Positions 20,778 to 34,100 of a stretch of DNA of 64,000 bases are shown one piece after another (position 1 is the stretch's first letter; each line of letters begins with the position of its first letter). A model generated the notes under the pieces. That model saw nothing but the letters and a program-made list of their open reading frames with translations, ran no database searches and was not told where the DNA came from. This stretch comes from Mesotaenium endlicherianum (lineage: Eukaryota; Streptophyta; Zygnematophyceae; Zygnematales; Mesotaeniaceae), in contig WELA01006444.1 in NCBI GenBank assembly GCA_009602735.1, positions 29,723 to 93,722 of the forward strand. The letters run 5' to 3'. A program made the translations under genes and the position numbers.

Positions 20778-23140
20778 GTTAAGCCTGCGGGAGGACACTG
20801 AAGCGTACACCTTCGCCAGTCGGAGGGCTGGAGGATCCGAAGCACTGGATCGCGTACGCTGGAGAAGGAGGCTGCCTGCTGGCACGGACTTCCGTGTGCG
20901 TCGTTGCTGGACCCATGGTGGGAGATCTGGAAGAGCATGCGCAGGACGTTCCGTCTCTCGTGCTCACTCTCAGAGGCTGTGATCAGAAGCTGGTCACTAG
21001 CGGGAGGGCGAGGGGGATACTTGCGATGCCCCTTCAGGAGGGCATAGGCCAAAAAGTCGATAGGTGGAAGAGTCAGAGATCGGGGCAGAGGCAACAGGAG
21101 GGCAGTGGCAGGGTCGGCGGGTGGCGACTGATGGAGGCACGGGTACTTCACGAGGGCCAGTCTGGTGTGCTCCATCCCCCTCTCCCTCTCCCTCTCCCTC
21201 CCCCTCCTCTCTGGACCTCTAGACCTCCCGCTGCTCGTTGTTCTCCTCTCCTTTCTTGCTCTGGGAATAAGTGAGCTCAGTTGCCTCTAGGCTCTGCCCC
21301 CTGCCTGCCTGCCTCTCTTGCCAGCTGTTTTTCCCACCTCGTGGGATGCAGGTGTCGTGTGTTTGCTTCTTTTCTCATCACCTTTATCGCTCCTCCCATG
21401 CCCTGACGCATCGCCATGCTGGCTCACGGCCTGTTTCTTGACACAATGATGCAGGCCCGCACGTCTGCAGGTGTCGTTTCGGCTTTCCTGCTGGCCTGGA
21501 CCAGCTCTGAGTGCCACCTGGACAGGACAGCAAGCAAGCCCATGGATGGCATGGTGCAGTATGCGTGGGAAGGCGCGGAAGCACTGCAGCAGCAGGGAGG
21601 GGATTGATAGCGCCGAGACTGCACCTACAGCTGCGCCGCAAGAGGAGCAGGAGACTACTAAGTGTCATTAGTGCGGGGAACAACACGGGCATAGGCGACA
21701 ACGGATGCAGCGGGGCCAGCGGAGGCGGCGATGGACTGGAGGGTCGGAGAAAAAGCGAAAGGAGGCTCTTGTGAAGGCAGAGGCGGAATTACTCGCTGTT
21801 CATCTGACGACAACGATGCGCTTGTTACAGACAGCAAGGAGGAAGACAAGGGGAGGAGATGGACGGATCTGGACCCTCCTCTGCAAAGGGCCTCCGACAG
21901 CAGCAGGTGTCCACCCGAGCTCTCATGAGGTCTGCCTCTTCCAAACAAAAGATCGCATGCTTGAGAGAGAGGGCCGTCCCATTAGAAGTGCTTGAGGCGT
22001 AGGCTGGGTGAGACTGCCTAGAAGTAGAGGAATAAATTCATGATAGCAATAAGGTAGGTAGCAGAGAGCTGGACTAGCAATTCATTGTACTTAATTTTGT
22101 CAAAAAGAAATAGTCTTCATTTTTGTGAAGCTGCCCTCAATGTAGGAACTTAGAACCTATGATGTAGATTTTATTATTGATCATCCTGCTTTGTTATCAT
22201 GTGAGAATCAACTTGATTCTCACAAGTCTTTAATCAACTTTGAGGTGTTAATCTTTGTTGCTATTGCGTTAGAATAGATAAGCTAGGTAAGGCATCTTTG
22301 ATTGCATGAGGCGCAGCAATTGTATACTTTTTGCTGTTATGAGAATCATAATATCACATATGGGCACGTCCGACTGAACATGACTCTTGATATATTTACT
22401 TCATCAATATACTGAAAGCTATAAAATGTGATGGCCACTAGAAAGCTTTCTACGCAAAATAACTTCCTATATGTTGCGATACCAGCTGCATCATGAATAC
22501 TATGTTGCAGGTAACATACTTAGCATAAAGGCAGATTAGAACTTCCGACGTCTTTGCGAAAGTCCTTACAGCAAAGTGGGACTGGTCATGACATAAGGCA
22601 CTTGAGGAGAAGAGCTTGAGGGCACTCGGTGAAACGACTAATTCCAAGAATAGGAGAAAGATTGGCAAGAAATAGAATAGATAAGCAAATGACAGATTGA
22701 CCAAGGTTGACCACAAAACACTGAGGAAGAGGTCACAGGACAAAGCTCTTGCCACTACTACTTTCACATGCGTAGGCATAACTCTATGGCACGTAAGGTC
22801 ATTGGGCGCGTGCCACATGGCCTTGATCTCGAGCAAGGTCATTAACTGAGAAGCGGATCAACATGCCAAAAGTGCGAAAATTCTGAAAACGGCCAAATTA
22901 AACAGCTCAGATGTAACTGCACACTGATGTGTAGCTGTGTGCGTCTGAAGCCCACAAGGAGCCAGTGTCGCTGTACTGCTGCTTGATTGACACTATGGTG
23001 ACACGCCGACTGACTGCACCTGGGAGGGCATGGGGTGGTGCTGGCTTTGAGCGCTCACGTGCTTGCAAGTCAAGCTCAAGCTTGACAAGCTGACTGCAAT
23101 GCTGAAGGGAAGCGCACAAGGACAGCGTGCTGCACATTCC
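20778..23140. other. No gene supported; likely 3' region then AT-richer intergenic DNA
   Basis: GC-rich to about 22000 and may hold 3' UTR or unrecognised last exons of the modular gene. From 22000 to 22950 it is AT-richer with no exon-like pattern. Overlapping small ORFs do not show a conserved motif. Confidence 0.4.
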
Positions 23141-23147
23141 CACATAC

Positions 23148-23203
23148 ACATGCACGCACACACATACACACACACGCACACACGCACACACACACACACA
23201 CAC

Positions 23204-23278
<75 letters not shown>

Positions 23279-23296
23279 ACACACACACACACACCT
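23148..23296. repeat. CA/TG microsatellite, ~150 bp
   Basis: Nearly uninterrupted (CA)n with brief GC and AT interruptions. It creates long spurious Cys/Val and His/Thr reading frames on both strands. Confidence 0.95.
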
Positions 23297-23938
23297 ATCC
23301 TGCAGCAACAAAACACATTGACAAAAGACAGCCCTTCTCTTATCCCACCCGCCCTGCCTCCGTCCCGCCCTTGAACCCCCTTGCTGCCTCAGACCAACAA
23401 AGCCCTAGCAGAGCAGCAGCAGCAGCAGTAGCAGCTAAGGCTAAGCTGATATATGCATGGTGCAATATGCGACGCCAACGGAACGAACTAGGGCACTGAG
23501 GCAACTGGCTGCCCACCCGCTTTCGTTTGGCTCCTGCCAATCCTGCAAGGGTGGGGCTCTGCGTGGCTCCTCTGACTCATCCAGAATAAGAAGCTGCCGC
23601 AAGAAGAAGCACCAACAAGCTGGCTGCCTGGCTTCTCTCACATGCCCCCCCCACGCAGCACGTGCAATGAAGGCGTTGGAGCTCCTTCCATTCCCTTCTC
23701 TCCTGTAGTTGCCATGCATGGCTCACCTCTACCTGTTTCAAACTAGCAGCACTCACAACATCAGATGCAGAGCCAGCTGCCTGCCACCTGGCTGAATGTA
23801 TGACAAGGAAGGGTGCCTGACTGACTGGTTGAGCAGTGACAGACTAATTGACTGCCATGAGGCAGCTACCTATATATGTCGCTCTCGAGCCTCAGGAGAG
23901 AGAGGAGGAGAAGGAACGAGGACGTGAAGGCGCCATCT

Positions 23939-23971
23939 CTTCGGGAGGGAGGGAGGGAGGGAGGGAGGGAG
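23939..23971. repeat. (GGGA)n microsatellite
   Basis: About seven consecutive GGGA units, within non-coding sequence. Confidence 0.9.
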
Positions 23972-26517
23972 GGGGTACTTGCATGCTGCTGCTGCAAGCT
24001 TCATGCCCTCTGGCGACGAGTAGCGCCCAAGTGCGAAGGGAGCAGTGAGGCTCCCTCCTCCTCCATGCCTGCCGTTGCTTTCGAAGCTTACAGAAGTGAC
24101 TGTAGCCGGCACATGCTTGTCTGCACGCGCACATACACACATCGTGAGAGCGTCGATTCAATGGTGTGTTGTTGTCAATGGATGTGGGTGATGAGCCCGC
24201 ACAATATACGTGGACCTTCATGCAAGAAAAAAAAATTCGTATCCAAAAATAGAAAAACACCTCCACCGTGGCGTCCGTCGTCCGAGATTCCGCTATCCGA
24301 CAAACGACGGCTGTGCCGGTGAAGCAAAGCAGGCAGAGCTCGCTCTATGCCAGCGTGCTTCCACTTGGTGGGGCGAGGAGCTGCTACAACTAGTGGAGCA
24401 GCCCAGGCGGCTCAATCTGGCAATGACAGCTGGTAGCCGGCCAAAGAGAGGGGCAGGAGAGGGGCCGTTACGCAGCAAATAGAGCTTGCCAGCAACAGCC
24501 TGTGTGCTCGTCAGTTGACTGCGCCTCCTACTCTCTGGATGTGCCGGTAGCTAGATGGCCAGCTGGCGTTGCTGGCCCTGGGGGCCTTGCTCACAGTTGC
24601 CTCGTCACAGGCTGTCAGCTGCAGCTCAGGGGCTGTCCATGTCTGCCCACCAATTGCTGCGGGACATTTGTCGACCTTGTCTGCTGGCTATGCTGGTTTG
24701 CCCCGTGTGCTACTCCTTCAGCCCAGCATGCATGCGGCACATTTGGTAGCCCCAGCTCTGCTCGAGCCACCTGGCAGCTTTACTTTGATGGCCACTTGGG
24801 GGCTTCTTCATGACTGCCAGCTGAATCCACTTAACATCAGACTCCAACACTGGGGCAATAGACCTGAAGCCCCCTGGTCTCTCCTCCAACTCAGAAAGTG
24901 GGGAAGAAACCAATCCCCTGCCGGCCGCTGCTCAGGCCACAAGTTTGCCTCTCATACTTATGTCTGCCTGTCTTTGGACGAACTAACTCTGCCACCAGCT
25001 GCAGGCTCCAGTTGCTCCTTCCTGAGCTGGGCATGTTCGTCAGTGAGGGGGAGAGGGAGCTCCATGCAGGTAAACAGCGAGTACTGCACAGCCAACAGAC
25101 GGACTGGCCAGCTGGGCGTGGGTGCGTAAATATCTGCTTCTATCAACCTGCACCATGCAAGAGACAGAGGCCACCGGGTGCCTGCTCAAATGCCTCCTCC
25201 GCCTTCCGAGCCTTCAAAACCAGCTGCCTGTCACTTTCCCTCCTCTGCTTCTGCTCTTTGACCTCTCCCTCTCGTTTCTTCATCAGCCCTAGCATATAAT
25301 CTCTCCCTCCACCTCCTCTGCGTCGTCCTATCGTCCCCCTAATTGACATGGTCTGTTCCTTCTCTCACCTTCCCTTCCTCATCCTCTCCGCGTCCTCAGT
25401 TGGTCTCCTTCTTCTTCAGGCTCCCCCAGAACTGTACCTTCCGCTTCCCTCATTTCTTCCTCCGCCGCCATGCCTCGACCTCTTTTATTATTGTTCTTCC
25501 CCTCAATGCTCTGCTTCCACCTCCTTCACTTTGTCTCCTAGTTTTTCCCTGCCCGCCTCTCCCTCCTCCCAGAGGCACCTCGTCTGTTTCTTTCCTCCAG
25601 TCTTCCTGAACCCGCAAAGTCATATCGAAGGTGATTCGAAGGTGGTTTGATGGTGGTAAACCCTGCTTAGGAAGCCTTCCTTGATTACAAATAATTTCAA
25701 TAGAGCCTCTTTTGAAGGAGAGATTTGAAACCTGGTCCCAAATAGCTCAAGCTCTGTGAAGCTCGTCTCACATTGGGCTCAAGATGGCTCCGCGCTCCTG
25801 CCAATTCATTCCGAATCCAGCATGTCACGCCCAGTCACGTCCTTCCTCTGTGCGTTACATGTGCTTACGTGACATGAGTCAGTTCCACGTTCAGCTTTGC
25901 GCCGGTGCTTGCCTGCCTGTGCCTGCCAGTGCGTGCCCTTGCATTGCCTTGCATATGCTTGCCGAACCTGCAGCGACGCAGTGAGAAATGCTGCAGCCTA
26001 CAGCCCTGGTGATGCCGTTGGCAGCCGTAGCTCGTGCTGTAGCTGCTAGGGGCATGTTGCAAATATGAGCAAATAGCTACAAAAAAGACGTTGAGCCACG
26101 TTAAGCAACGCGGAGTGATGTCGAGCAATGTCGAGTGCGCCCCAGGTGCGCCCAAGTGCGCCAAGACTTCCTGATTCTGACAAGACCAGTTGGCAGAACT
26201 TGGTCGCATTTGGCGCTTACACTGGAGATCTTCGACCAATGAGCTAGCCTGTCCAAGGTGGCAACGAAAAGCAGCATTGACACTGATTGGCACCAAATTT
26301 TGCTATGGCGTGCTCAGAGGAAGGGGCGAAATGGCAGGCAACAGGCAGACCAGGCAAGACCAGGGATGAGTTGGGAGCCTTACTAATTAGCCGAGAAAAA
26401 GCAATCTGTCTTGAGGCAAGGGTAGAGTGAAGACATTTACTTCGCATAGCTAAGTTATACTTCTTGGAGATAACTTATAACGGCCACATCGTAAACGGAG
26501 AAGTATACATAGGTTAA
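23972..26517. other. Intergenic, no gene recognised; CT-rich tract 25240-25600
   Basis: No exon chain found. A pyrimidine-rich stretch around 25240-25600 lies upstream of the COR413-type gene. The last few hundred bases should include that gene's promoter, but no clear TATA element stands out. Confidence 0.4.
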
Positions 26518-29500
26518 ATGGCTACTCTCGTGGGGCTGACAGTAGCAAAGCTGGGTGCTCTCTCGCTTCCTGTAGCCTTGCTGACATCCAAGAACACGAA
26601 GACGGTGCCAGATGTCGTTGGTCATGTCCCTTGGGTTCAATGCAGGTCGCGTACCTCAGTACAGACACGCTGTGCATTTTCAGGTGAGATACATGGCATT
26701 AAATTTAATGTCTCGTTGCTCATCTTCCAAGCAGGAACTTGGCCTACATTGGCTCTGCTTGAGTCTCTTTACTCCTTACTCCACCAAGTAGCACATTGTG
26801 CGAGTCACAAGGAGTTCCTGAGAGGCAGTAAGGATTTCACACCAGAGACATAGCTGACATATTAAAAAATGTTTTATAGACTGGTGCGAAGCTCCTCTAT
26901 TGCAGACTACAATTACAGTTATGAGTGGAAAGCCCGATTCTGCAGAGCTAGGCCCCTGGTTGTTCCTAGCACTGCATTGAGCTGCTCTCTTATACAATGG
27001 ACGTTAGTTACTTGGTCTACTCCGAAAATTGCGCACAACCCAATCCTAGTAAATACGTTCCTGAAAGCCGTACTAGTATCGGGAAGACGTGAGCCAGACA
27101 GTATAGAGAAGCACAAGCTAGTACTATAGATAGTTTGAGCGCCAGGCAACTTCTCTTTCAATCTATGAGCTCTTGTCTTGTATTTCCGCTTGTGCAGCTT
27201 GCAGTGTCATGAATGCCAAGCAAGCTCCTAAACTGTAAGTTTTATCTTACATCCACACTTCTCTCCCCACGCAAGCAGCCTCAGTTGTATTTATCTACTG
27301 AGCCTGCCAGCTGTCCGGGTACATACCTGCCACACCAGCTTCATGTTTGTTATAACCTAACTTTATGGCACTCAAGAGTATGTTGTTTGAGATTAGACCA
27401 ATAACATCATAAAGTGCATTGATTACTTGTAGAAATATGTAGTGGACTACCTAGCTTACATGATTGTATTTGCCTACCTTGCTTGGTAGAGACAACTGAG
27501 CAGCCTGCACTCATGACCTCCAGCAAGCTGTTGCATGTCACTGTGGATCGATGGCTGGTGACTGCGTGCATTCACCTCACAGTAGTCTTGCATTTTGTCT
27601 GACAGGGCATTGGAGTCATCATTCAGTGGCATCCGCTTTCCCCAAGAGGCGAAAGCCATGAAGATACCTGCACTGCGTGAGAAGAAGGCTGGCGGGGCAC
27701 TGGGAGCCACGTGTGACTTGAGGATTGGCGGCAGCAGCTACTCACTCAACTGGATTGTGACGATTGCTTCCTTGTAAACTAACGTTCCCTTCTGCAATCA
27801 CGTTCTCCTGGTGCTTACAGAAAAGTTCCCTCCCACCTACATGCGCTGAGAAAGTTTTAGTACTCTTTGGTCTCCATTCACCTTGCACATATTCCTTCTG
27901 GTCCCCCAATTGCGCCATATCTTGAAGTCCCTATTTTAGAAAGTTCATGATCACATATGAGGGTTATATAAGGCCCTACTATAAGTATGTTCTTGACCAC
28001 TTGTACAGAAACAGCCTATGGCAGCTTGATGTGAGGTACCCCAAGCAACCTAGCATTGATATGTTATATGAAGATATGAGATAAAATTGAATAATAAGGA
28101 GCCACTTTTTTGCGGTGTGTGCTAATGGTGGGCCAGTGATGTAAGAAATGTATGAGACTTGAAGCTGGGGTCGTTTTTCATGGCAGGGTGTTGATGTACT
28201 TCGGAAAGCCCGGCCTGCCAAAGCAGTTCCTCGCACCCCTGCTTGCCCTGCAGCTACCTTCAGAAGCCTTCAACTGGATCAGGTGTCTTCACATCACCCC
28301 CTAGTCTGAAAAACATGTGCATGAAGCAGAAGGTCCCTTTGCTTTTAGTCATTGACGGTGTATGGGCCATACTCTTGCAACTGTGTCATGAAACAACCAT
28401 CTGACACATTCTATCTTGTCCTCGAGGAAATTATCATTATTGCTAGAGGGTCGTGTACGACGTGGTCTGCCACAAAAAGCTTTGAGACTTGTGCATGTCA
28501 TGGTCAATATGTTCTGATAAAGCCCGTGATACGTGTGCACATTATGCTCACCATGCATTGAAGATGGGAGTTCACACAAAGCTCGACAAATGAAGAGGTA
28601 AACGTGTGAAGAATCGCTGACGAGTTGGCACTGAGCTGTTTGGTCAGGGGAGAGTACGGCGTCTGGTGTGCATTCGGGGGAGTGCTGGTCCGCCTCTTCT
28701 ACGGATCTCTTGGTGAGCTCTTGAATCTCTTCTCATACCTCCCCCCTTATAGCTTGCTAGTCGAGTTTCGTTGTGTGAGCTGAGGTGCTCGAGTTTTGTT
28801 GTCTCACCATACCTTAAATTCATTTCTTTGTTCTCAATCACATCACCAGCAGTCTTACGCGCACATCCATTAGCTAGCTCAATTCAGAGTCAGCAGAAGC
28901 CAGAACTTCTAGCATACACGGCGGCTCGTTGTGCATACCATGCGTGTGACAGCTCACAGAGATGTGGATCTGACGCGATTGTGTGCTTTTGCTGCCATGA
29001 GCACTTCGCCTATGAAGAACCTGATATCAGGCGTCAATCACTAACATTGTGGTGCTTATCACCTGATGGCCCTTCAGGTTATTTTGAGCTACCACTGGCA
29101 ACGTTCTTGCTAGTCCTCACCGCGCCCCAGCAGCTCCTATCCTACAGGTGGGCTTCTATGCTTGCCAAGACTCTGCAGACAGTGCATGAAACGAAGCCAT
29201 CTGCTCGGACCTTGTGCGCACCTTAGCATTGTGCTGCTAGCGCCTGGCCAAGTATGCTAATCTTTCAAAGATATTTTTTCACTTGTCCTTAGTTTGAACC
29301 CCGAGCACACTTGCCTCATGGTTACGACCAAGCATTACTGAAGAAATATTCCTTGTTTCTTGTGGTGGTTCTTCATCATGCAGGGGCTCACCTGGAGCAG
29401 CACTTGTGGCTCTTGCTATGGCAGCCTTCATTGCGTACTCCCACTTCCAACAGAAGAATGAGAACAGTCTGACCACAATTCCTGTCTTGGCCATCTTAGT

Positions 29501-29534
29501 GATTCCACTGGTTGCCCTCGTAAGATCCCGGTAA
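26518..29534 (+). CDS. COR413: COR413-family multi-pass membrane protein (chloroplast inner-envelope type)
   Basis: Seven exons close in phase: 26518-26683, 27198-27234, 27606-27773, 28187-28282, 28648-28712, 29078-29147, 29384-29534; 753 nt, 250 residues. Exon 1 encodes a Ser/Thr/Val/Lys-rich leader (MATLVGLTVAKLG ... SRTSVQTRC) typical of a chloroplast transit peptide. The body matches the COR413 fold by its conserved run: FNWIR joined to GEYGVWCAFGGVLVRLF, then GYFELPLATFLLVLTAPQQL, and a last hydrophobic segment VLAILVIPLVALV. In plants this corresponds to the W(F)RGE-GKW-IA-VLRLFF ... LELPASLILLIVVAP signature. Family members are cold- and stress-linked proteins of the plasma membrane or, in the IM branch, the chloroplast inner envelope. 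The transit-like leader favours the IM branch. No single exon exceeds 168 nt, so ORF-based calling misses the gene. Confidence 0.88.
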
Positions 29535-31148
29535 TTTCAGTGAAGTCGTCCGAGAAACATAGCAGTTGTTGAAATTGCCTTCAAGTAATTGGAGGGGTGG
29601 GGTGCTTGTTTACCAAACTCAAAAGCGTCTTCTAGCATTTGCAACGTAATCTGTTACCTTATAATCCTATGTAATCCTATGTAGCTACTAGTGTATATAT
29701 ATGTAGATAGACTTGCTTTACAGACATATGCTTGTCAGCCGACAGAGTCCTGTGATATCAATGAGGACGACTATGCCGACGTGTGCACGTGCGGGCTGCA
29801 TGTTTTCTCTGGATGTTTTAAATTCAACTTGTAGTCAAGGAGTCCATGTTTTTTGTTATATTTTGCTACTACACAAAAGTATCTAGCAATCTCACAATGG
29901 TTTACTTCTTTAACAATGAACTATTGAACAACCAACATAACCCTGAGACATAGAAGCCCGTCTTTGCTTAATCAGGCGGTGCTCTTAACCAAGTAAACAA
30001 CAAATGTACTGGGGTTTTTGAGGTTTGATTCATAGAGTACTTTGTCTTACCAAAAGCGTGAGAAAATGCAGATATGTTGGTAAACACACCGTCTTCGGTC
30101 AAAACACTCTCGTTTGTCTCCATTCAGCGGTGCGCAATGTAAAATGTATTGATGATAACTTCCTTCACACTTCATGAGATAATAGGTTCCTTGGGTAACA
30201 CAGTAGGTGCATGGACACGTAGGCCGGGACATAAATGATAAAAGGTCTTCATATATTTCAAATTTGTCATCATCTTTTTGCAAGGCTTTCATCCTTGACT
30301 CATCAATTTGTAGGCGTACTGTGAGCCAGCTTACACTCCATAGTCAAAAAACATATAATTACTTATGACCCCAAATCAATAGCCTCTAGAGTATCATTGT
30401 TTGAATTTTCATTTTACAGCTTCCATGCAAGTCTTCTTCCACAATAAATTTGTCGCATACAAGGTCCTTAAGAATGCACAACGTAACCTCCTCACTTACT
30501 TGCAAGGTGAGGTAGCAATCAGGTTCATTTGATGGAAGTCACCAAATTGCAATAGGCACACACTGCAGAGATATTGTGGTAAAGAAAGGCCGGTTGAAAT
30601 AATTGCAAGGCTTAAACTTACGAGTGTTTGATTCGTATAAAAACCACTATTTTCTGGGTCGAGATTGCAATATAGTAGCCCTTTTCCATTTGCAAGTGTA
30701 AGATATATACCTCCTTACAGGCACAAAAATAGGACAAATTCGTGAAGTATTGAAACGTATATTTGTGTAACTTACAGGAGAGGCAGATTAAAAACTACAC
30801 CAAAACAATTCGGTCTAATAATTAAGATTTTATGACATTTTATACACCGGGAAGCGGGCGTTACATTCGCGTTCAACGGCTGTTCTCGAAATGTGGCATC
30901 AATGCTGTTCTCCACTTCGTAACTGAAAGCGAAAGCCTCCGAACATGATCGACGACGTTCCTCCAAGCGACATATTGGGGGGGCTGTTTTCTAAAAGTTG
31001 TCGCTGCATGGTCTGATTCAAAACTTCAGTAGTAATTGAATGATGCCACCGTCTACAATTATAAGCAGACTGTGAGGACATGCTCGTCATCCTCATGTGC
31101 ATAATGTCAAGGCTTTGGAGGTACTGATAGCTTGGCCATTCATTTGAG
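29535..31148. other. Intergenic between COR413-type and RAP genes
   Basis: About 1.6 kb, AT-richer, with no convincing exon chain. An 81-codon frame on the - strand (30047-30292) has a CPCTYC cluster but no splice partners or known motif, so it is not called. Confidence 0.45.
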
Positions 31149-34100
31149 ATGTCACATGCCACGCTCTTGCTGAAGACAAGCGTTGAAGCTTTTTTTGTAC
31201 CACCTCTGTGCCCATCTACCAATATCAGTCAAATATTCCAACTTGAGTCCCTTCCCAGACAGATAAGGCTTTTGCGTCATGGCCTCGGGAACAAGGAGAT
31301 GCTCCGACAGTCTCAAAGTAGGAGAGCAAATGCGGCTGCTGTGCCGTCTGCCACTGGTGGTGGCACAAGGGCTTTCTCTGAGGGGACTGATAGAATAGCT
31401 TCACAACCTGGTCCTGTGGGGAACCTTGCTGAAGGCGTTGACCCGCCTGAGGACCACTCAGTCAAAAAGAGTCATGCAGTGGGCGCCAAGCTGAGCTGGA
31501 GGCGGACGCCTACTGAGGCACGCCCTGATTCAAGGCCCAACTCTCGCCCTTCAAATGCTCAAGCAGGAGCGAGCTTGACAGGCCGTGAGAGGGAAGAAGA
31601 AGGCCGGAGGATAATGCAGCAACTTGTATCAACGCATTCACCCGCCAGAATCCTCGACATAGTCGACGGGAGCCGAAACGTCATGTCTGACGTGAGCCTA
31701 TGTACGGCGTTCCACAGACTGGCAAAGCACAGCAGGCATGGGGACGAGAGGAGCAGGGAGAAGCTGAGGGCCCATCCAAGCGCCACGTGGCTGGCTCAGC
31801 AAGTGGAGTCCTCCCTGCCGGTGTACAGCACACAGGCCTTGGCCAACGTAGCATGGTGCGCCCTCTCGCCTTCGGTCCCTTTGTTCTCCCACTGTCCCTC
31901 TCCTCCACGCCCGCATGGGCTCGACAGGGACAGGTAGAAAGCTTCCCGCGCAGCAATATGCCGCCATGTGTCACTGTTCTCCTCGCCCTTGAGGGCTTGA
32001 CAAGAGTGATTGTTCATTTTTCATACGGCAGCATGCCCCTCACTTGTCACGATAGTGGGAATGACGAGCGTGCAAGCCTGCAATGTATGCAGTGACAGAA
32101 GATAGGCAGGCACCCAACGCGCTCCACGCACACCTCAAGCCTGTATCTCTCTCGACCCAGCAGGTTCTGGACGCTGCACCTTTTGGCAGGCTCCAAGGAG
32201 CGCAACAGCACGAGCTGCATGTTCCGAACAACACTCGCGTTGGTTCGCTTCACCTACCAGCAGGGGCGCTGTTAGCATACCCCCTCATTTCCTCGCAAGA
32301 GCTGCAAACTTGCCCAGGCCCCGCCCCTGGCGCACTCAGCACGAAAAAAAGCTCGAGCCGCTGCATGTTACAAACATCTGTGCATCACATTGCTTCCAAT
32401 ACCCAGCGGCGCAGTGAGCACGTCGCCTCACCGCCGCGAGAGCTGCAAATGTGTCAGGCCCCGCCCCAGACACACACAGCATGAGCTTTTGTTGGGCCCA
32501 GTGACGAGCCAGGCATATGTATCGACGTGCGACACAAGCTGGTGGTGCGTCTGCAGGCGACACATGGTGCATGCTCTGTGCTCTGTGCTCTGCAGTAAGG
32601 CTTTTTGCAGCACCCCCTGCAGAGGCTTAGGAGCCCCGTGCCTTGGGGGCCCGCCAGGGCTGAGGGGAAGGAGGCCTGGGGGGGGGTGGGGGGGGAGAGC
32701 AGGGCTCACGCGCAGCTGGGCCACGGCTCGCCCACCCTCCTGCACAATGTAGCCGAGGCTGCCATCAGGCGCGCGCGGGCCTTCAACTCCCTCGAGGTTG
32801 CCAGCATGGTGCGTGCGGACGTTCATCATCATCATCATCATCATTGTTCATTATCATCGGAGCCCTTGCTCTCTTTCTCTCCGTGCGTGCGGGCGTGCGT
32901 GTGTGCGTGTGCGTGCGCGCGCGTGAGTGCGCCCTTGCTCTGTTGCCCTCTAGTGGCTCTGTGACAGCGCCCTTTGCTCCTGTGGGCACCGGCCTCCATG
33001 GACGCATGACGGGTCGATGCTGCAGCAGCGGGTGACAAGCTTGCAGAATTGCGGAAGAGTGTGCGTCGGGTTCGCGCAGTCTCGCACGTGTCAACCCAGG
33101 GCTGAGAGCGCCGCACTACAGCCCACAGCCCACACCCCGCACCCTACGCCCTTAACCCCTCCACCCTACACGCGTAACCCCCTGCACGCTGGATTCGGAG
33201 TTTTTCAGCACCCTGAGAATAGTCTGACTCCGGACTCAGAGGCAAGTCAGAGGCAGAAGAGGAAGTGGGGGCAGGCTTTGACAGGACCACTTGCTGTTGT
33301 TTGCATGCCGAGGAAAGTGGGGCTAACGCCAGCTCTGCATGCAGGGGGTGAGCCTTGCTGCCAGGATCCATGGATGCGGCGGGGGTTGCCGTGAGGTGAT
33401 GTGGGGCTTCATTGTGCTCGCTCTCTGAGGGGGGGGGGAGGGCAGTGTGCCTGCCGGGGAGGGGGCTGCTGCAGATGCAAGCGTACGCCAAAGCAGACTG
33501 CCGCCACGTGGTGCTCCTGCGGGCGCTGGTGGAGGGCAGGGTGCTCGGGAACGTAGACGCGTTCAACGACCGGCAGGTGAAAGGCATCGCCTGGTACGCT
33601 CCGGCACCTGCATGCGCTGCTCTTCTCTTCTCGTCAGAGCCGAAGCGCAGTGTTGATGATATGCGAGCATTGTGGGGCGGGTGGGTGCACGCCACCGGCT
33701 GCTCCAGGCTCCAGCTGCTGCGCCTTCTCTTGATTTCTCTATAGAGCCCATGTGCTGCCACTGGTGCTGGCTTGAGGTCGTCATAGGAGGCAAGCGCTGG
33801 TAGGGGTGGGTGCACATCTCCGGCTGCTCAACAGTGCAGGAGGGGGTGGGCGTGGGCGTGGGCGTTGTCATGGGCATGGGCTTGGGGATGGGTGGGGAAG
33901 GAGGGTGCAGGGCGCACGCGAAGCTGGGCGTGCAGGCGCCAGAGCTGTTTGACGCCATCAGCCGCGACATGCTGGGCCGCATGCCGGAGTTCTCTGCCAC
34001 CTGTCTCTCCAGCATCGCATGGTACGCACGCGCACAACAGCCGCCGCCGCCGCTGCTGCTGCTGCTGCTGCCGCCTGCTGCTGCCGCAGCCCCTCGCTGC

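Noticed and set aside
22450-22842. 130-codon frame on the - strand
   Set aside because: No domain, no splice partners, and AT-rich sequence where frames of this size arise by chance.
22907-23374. Long reading frames rich in Cys/Val or His/Thr on both strands
   Set aside because: They are the translation of the CA/TG microsatellite at 23148-23296.
30047-30292. 81-codon - strand frame with a CPCTYC cluster
   Set aside because: Cysteines alone are weak; no flanking exons in phase and no recognised zinc-finger spacing.
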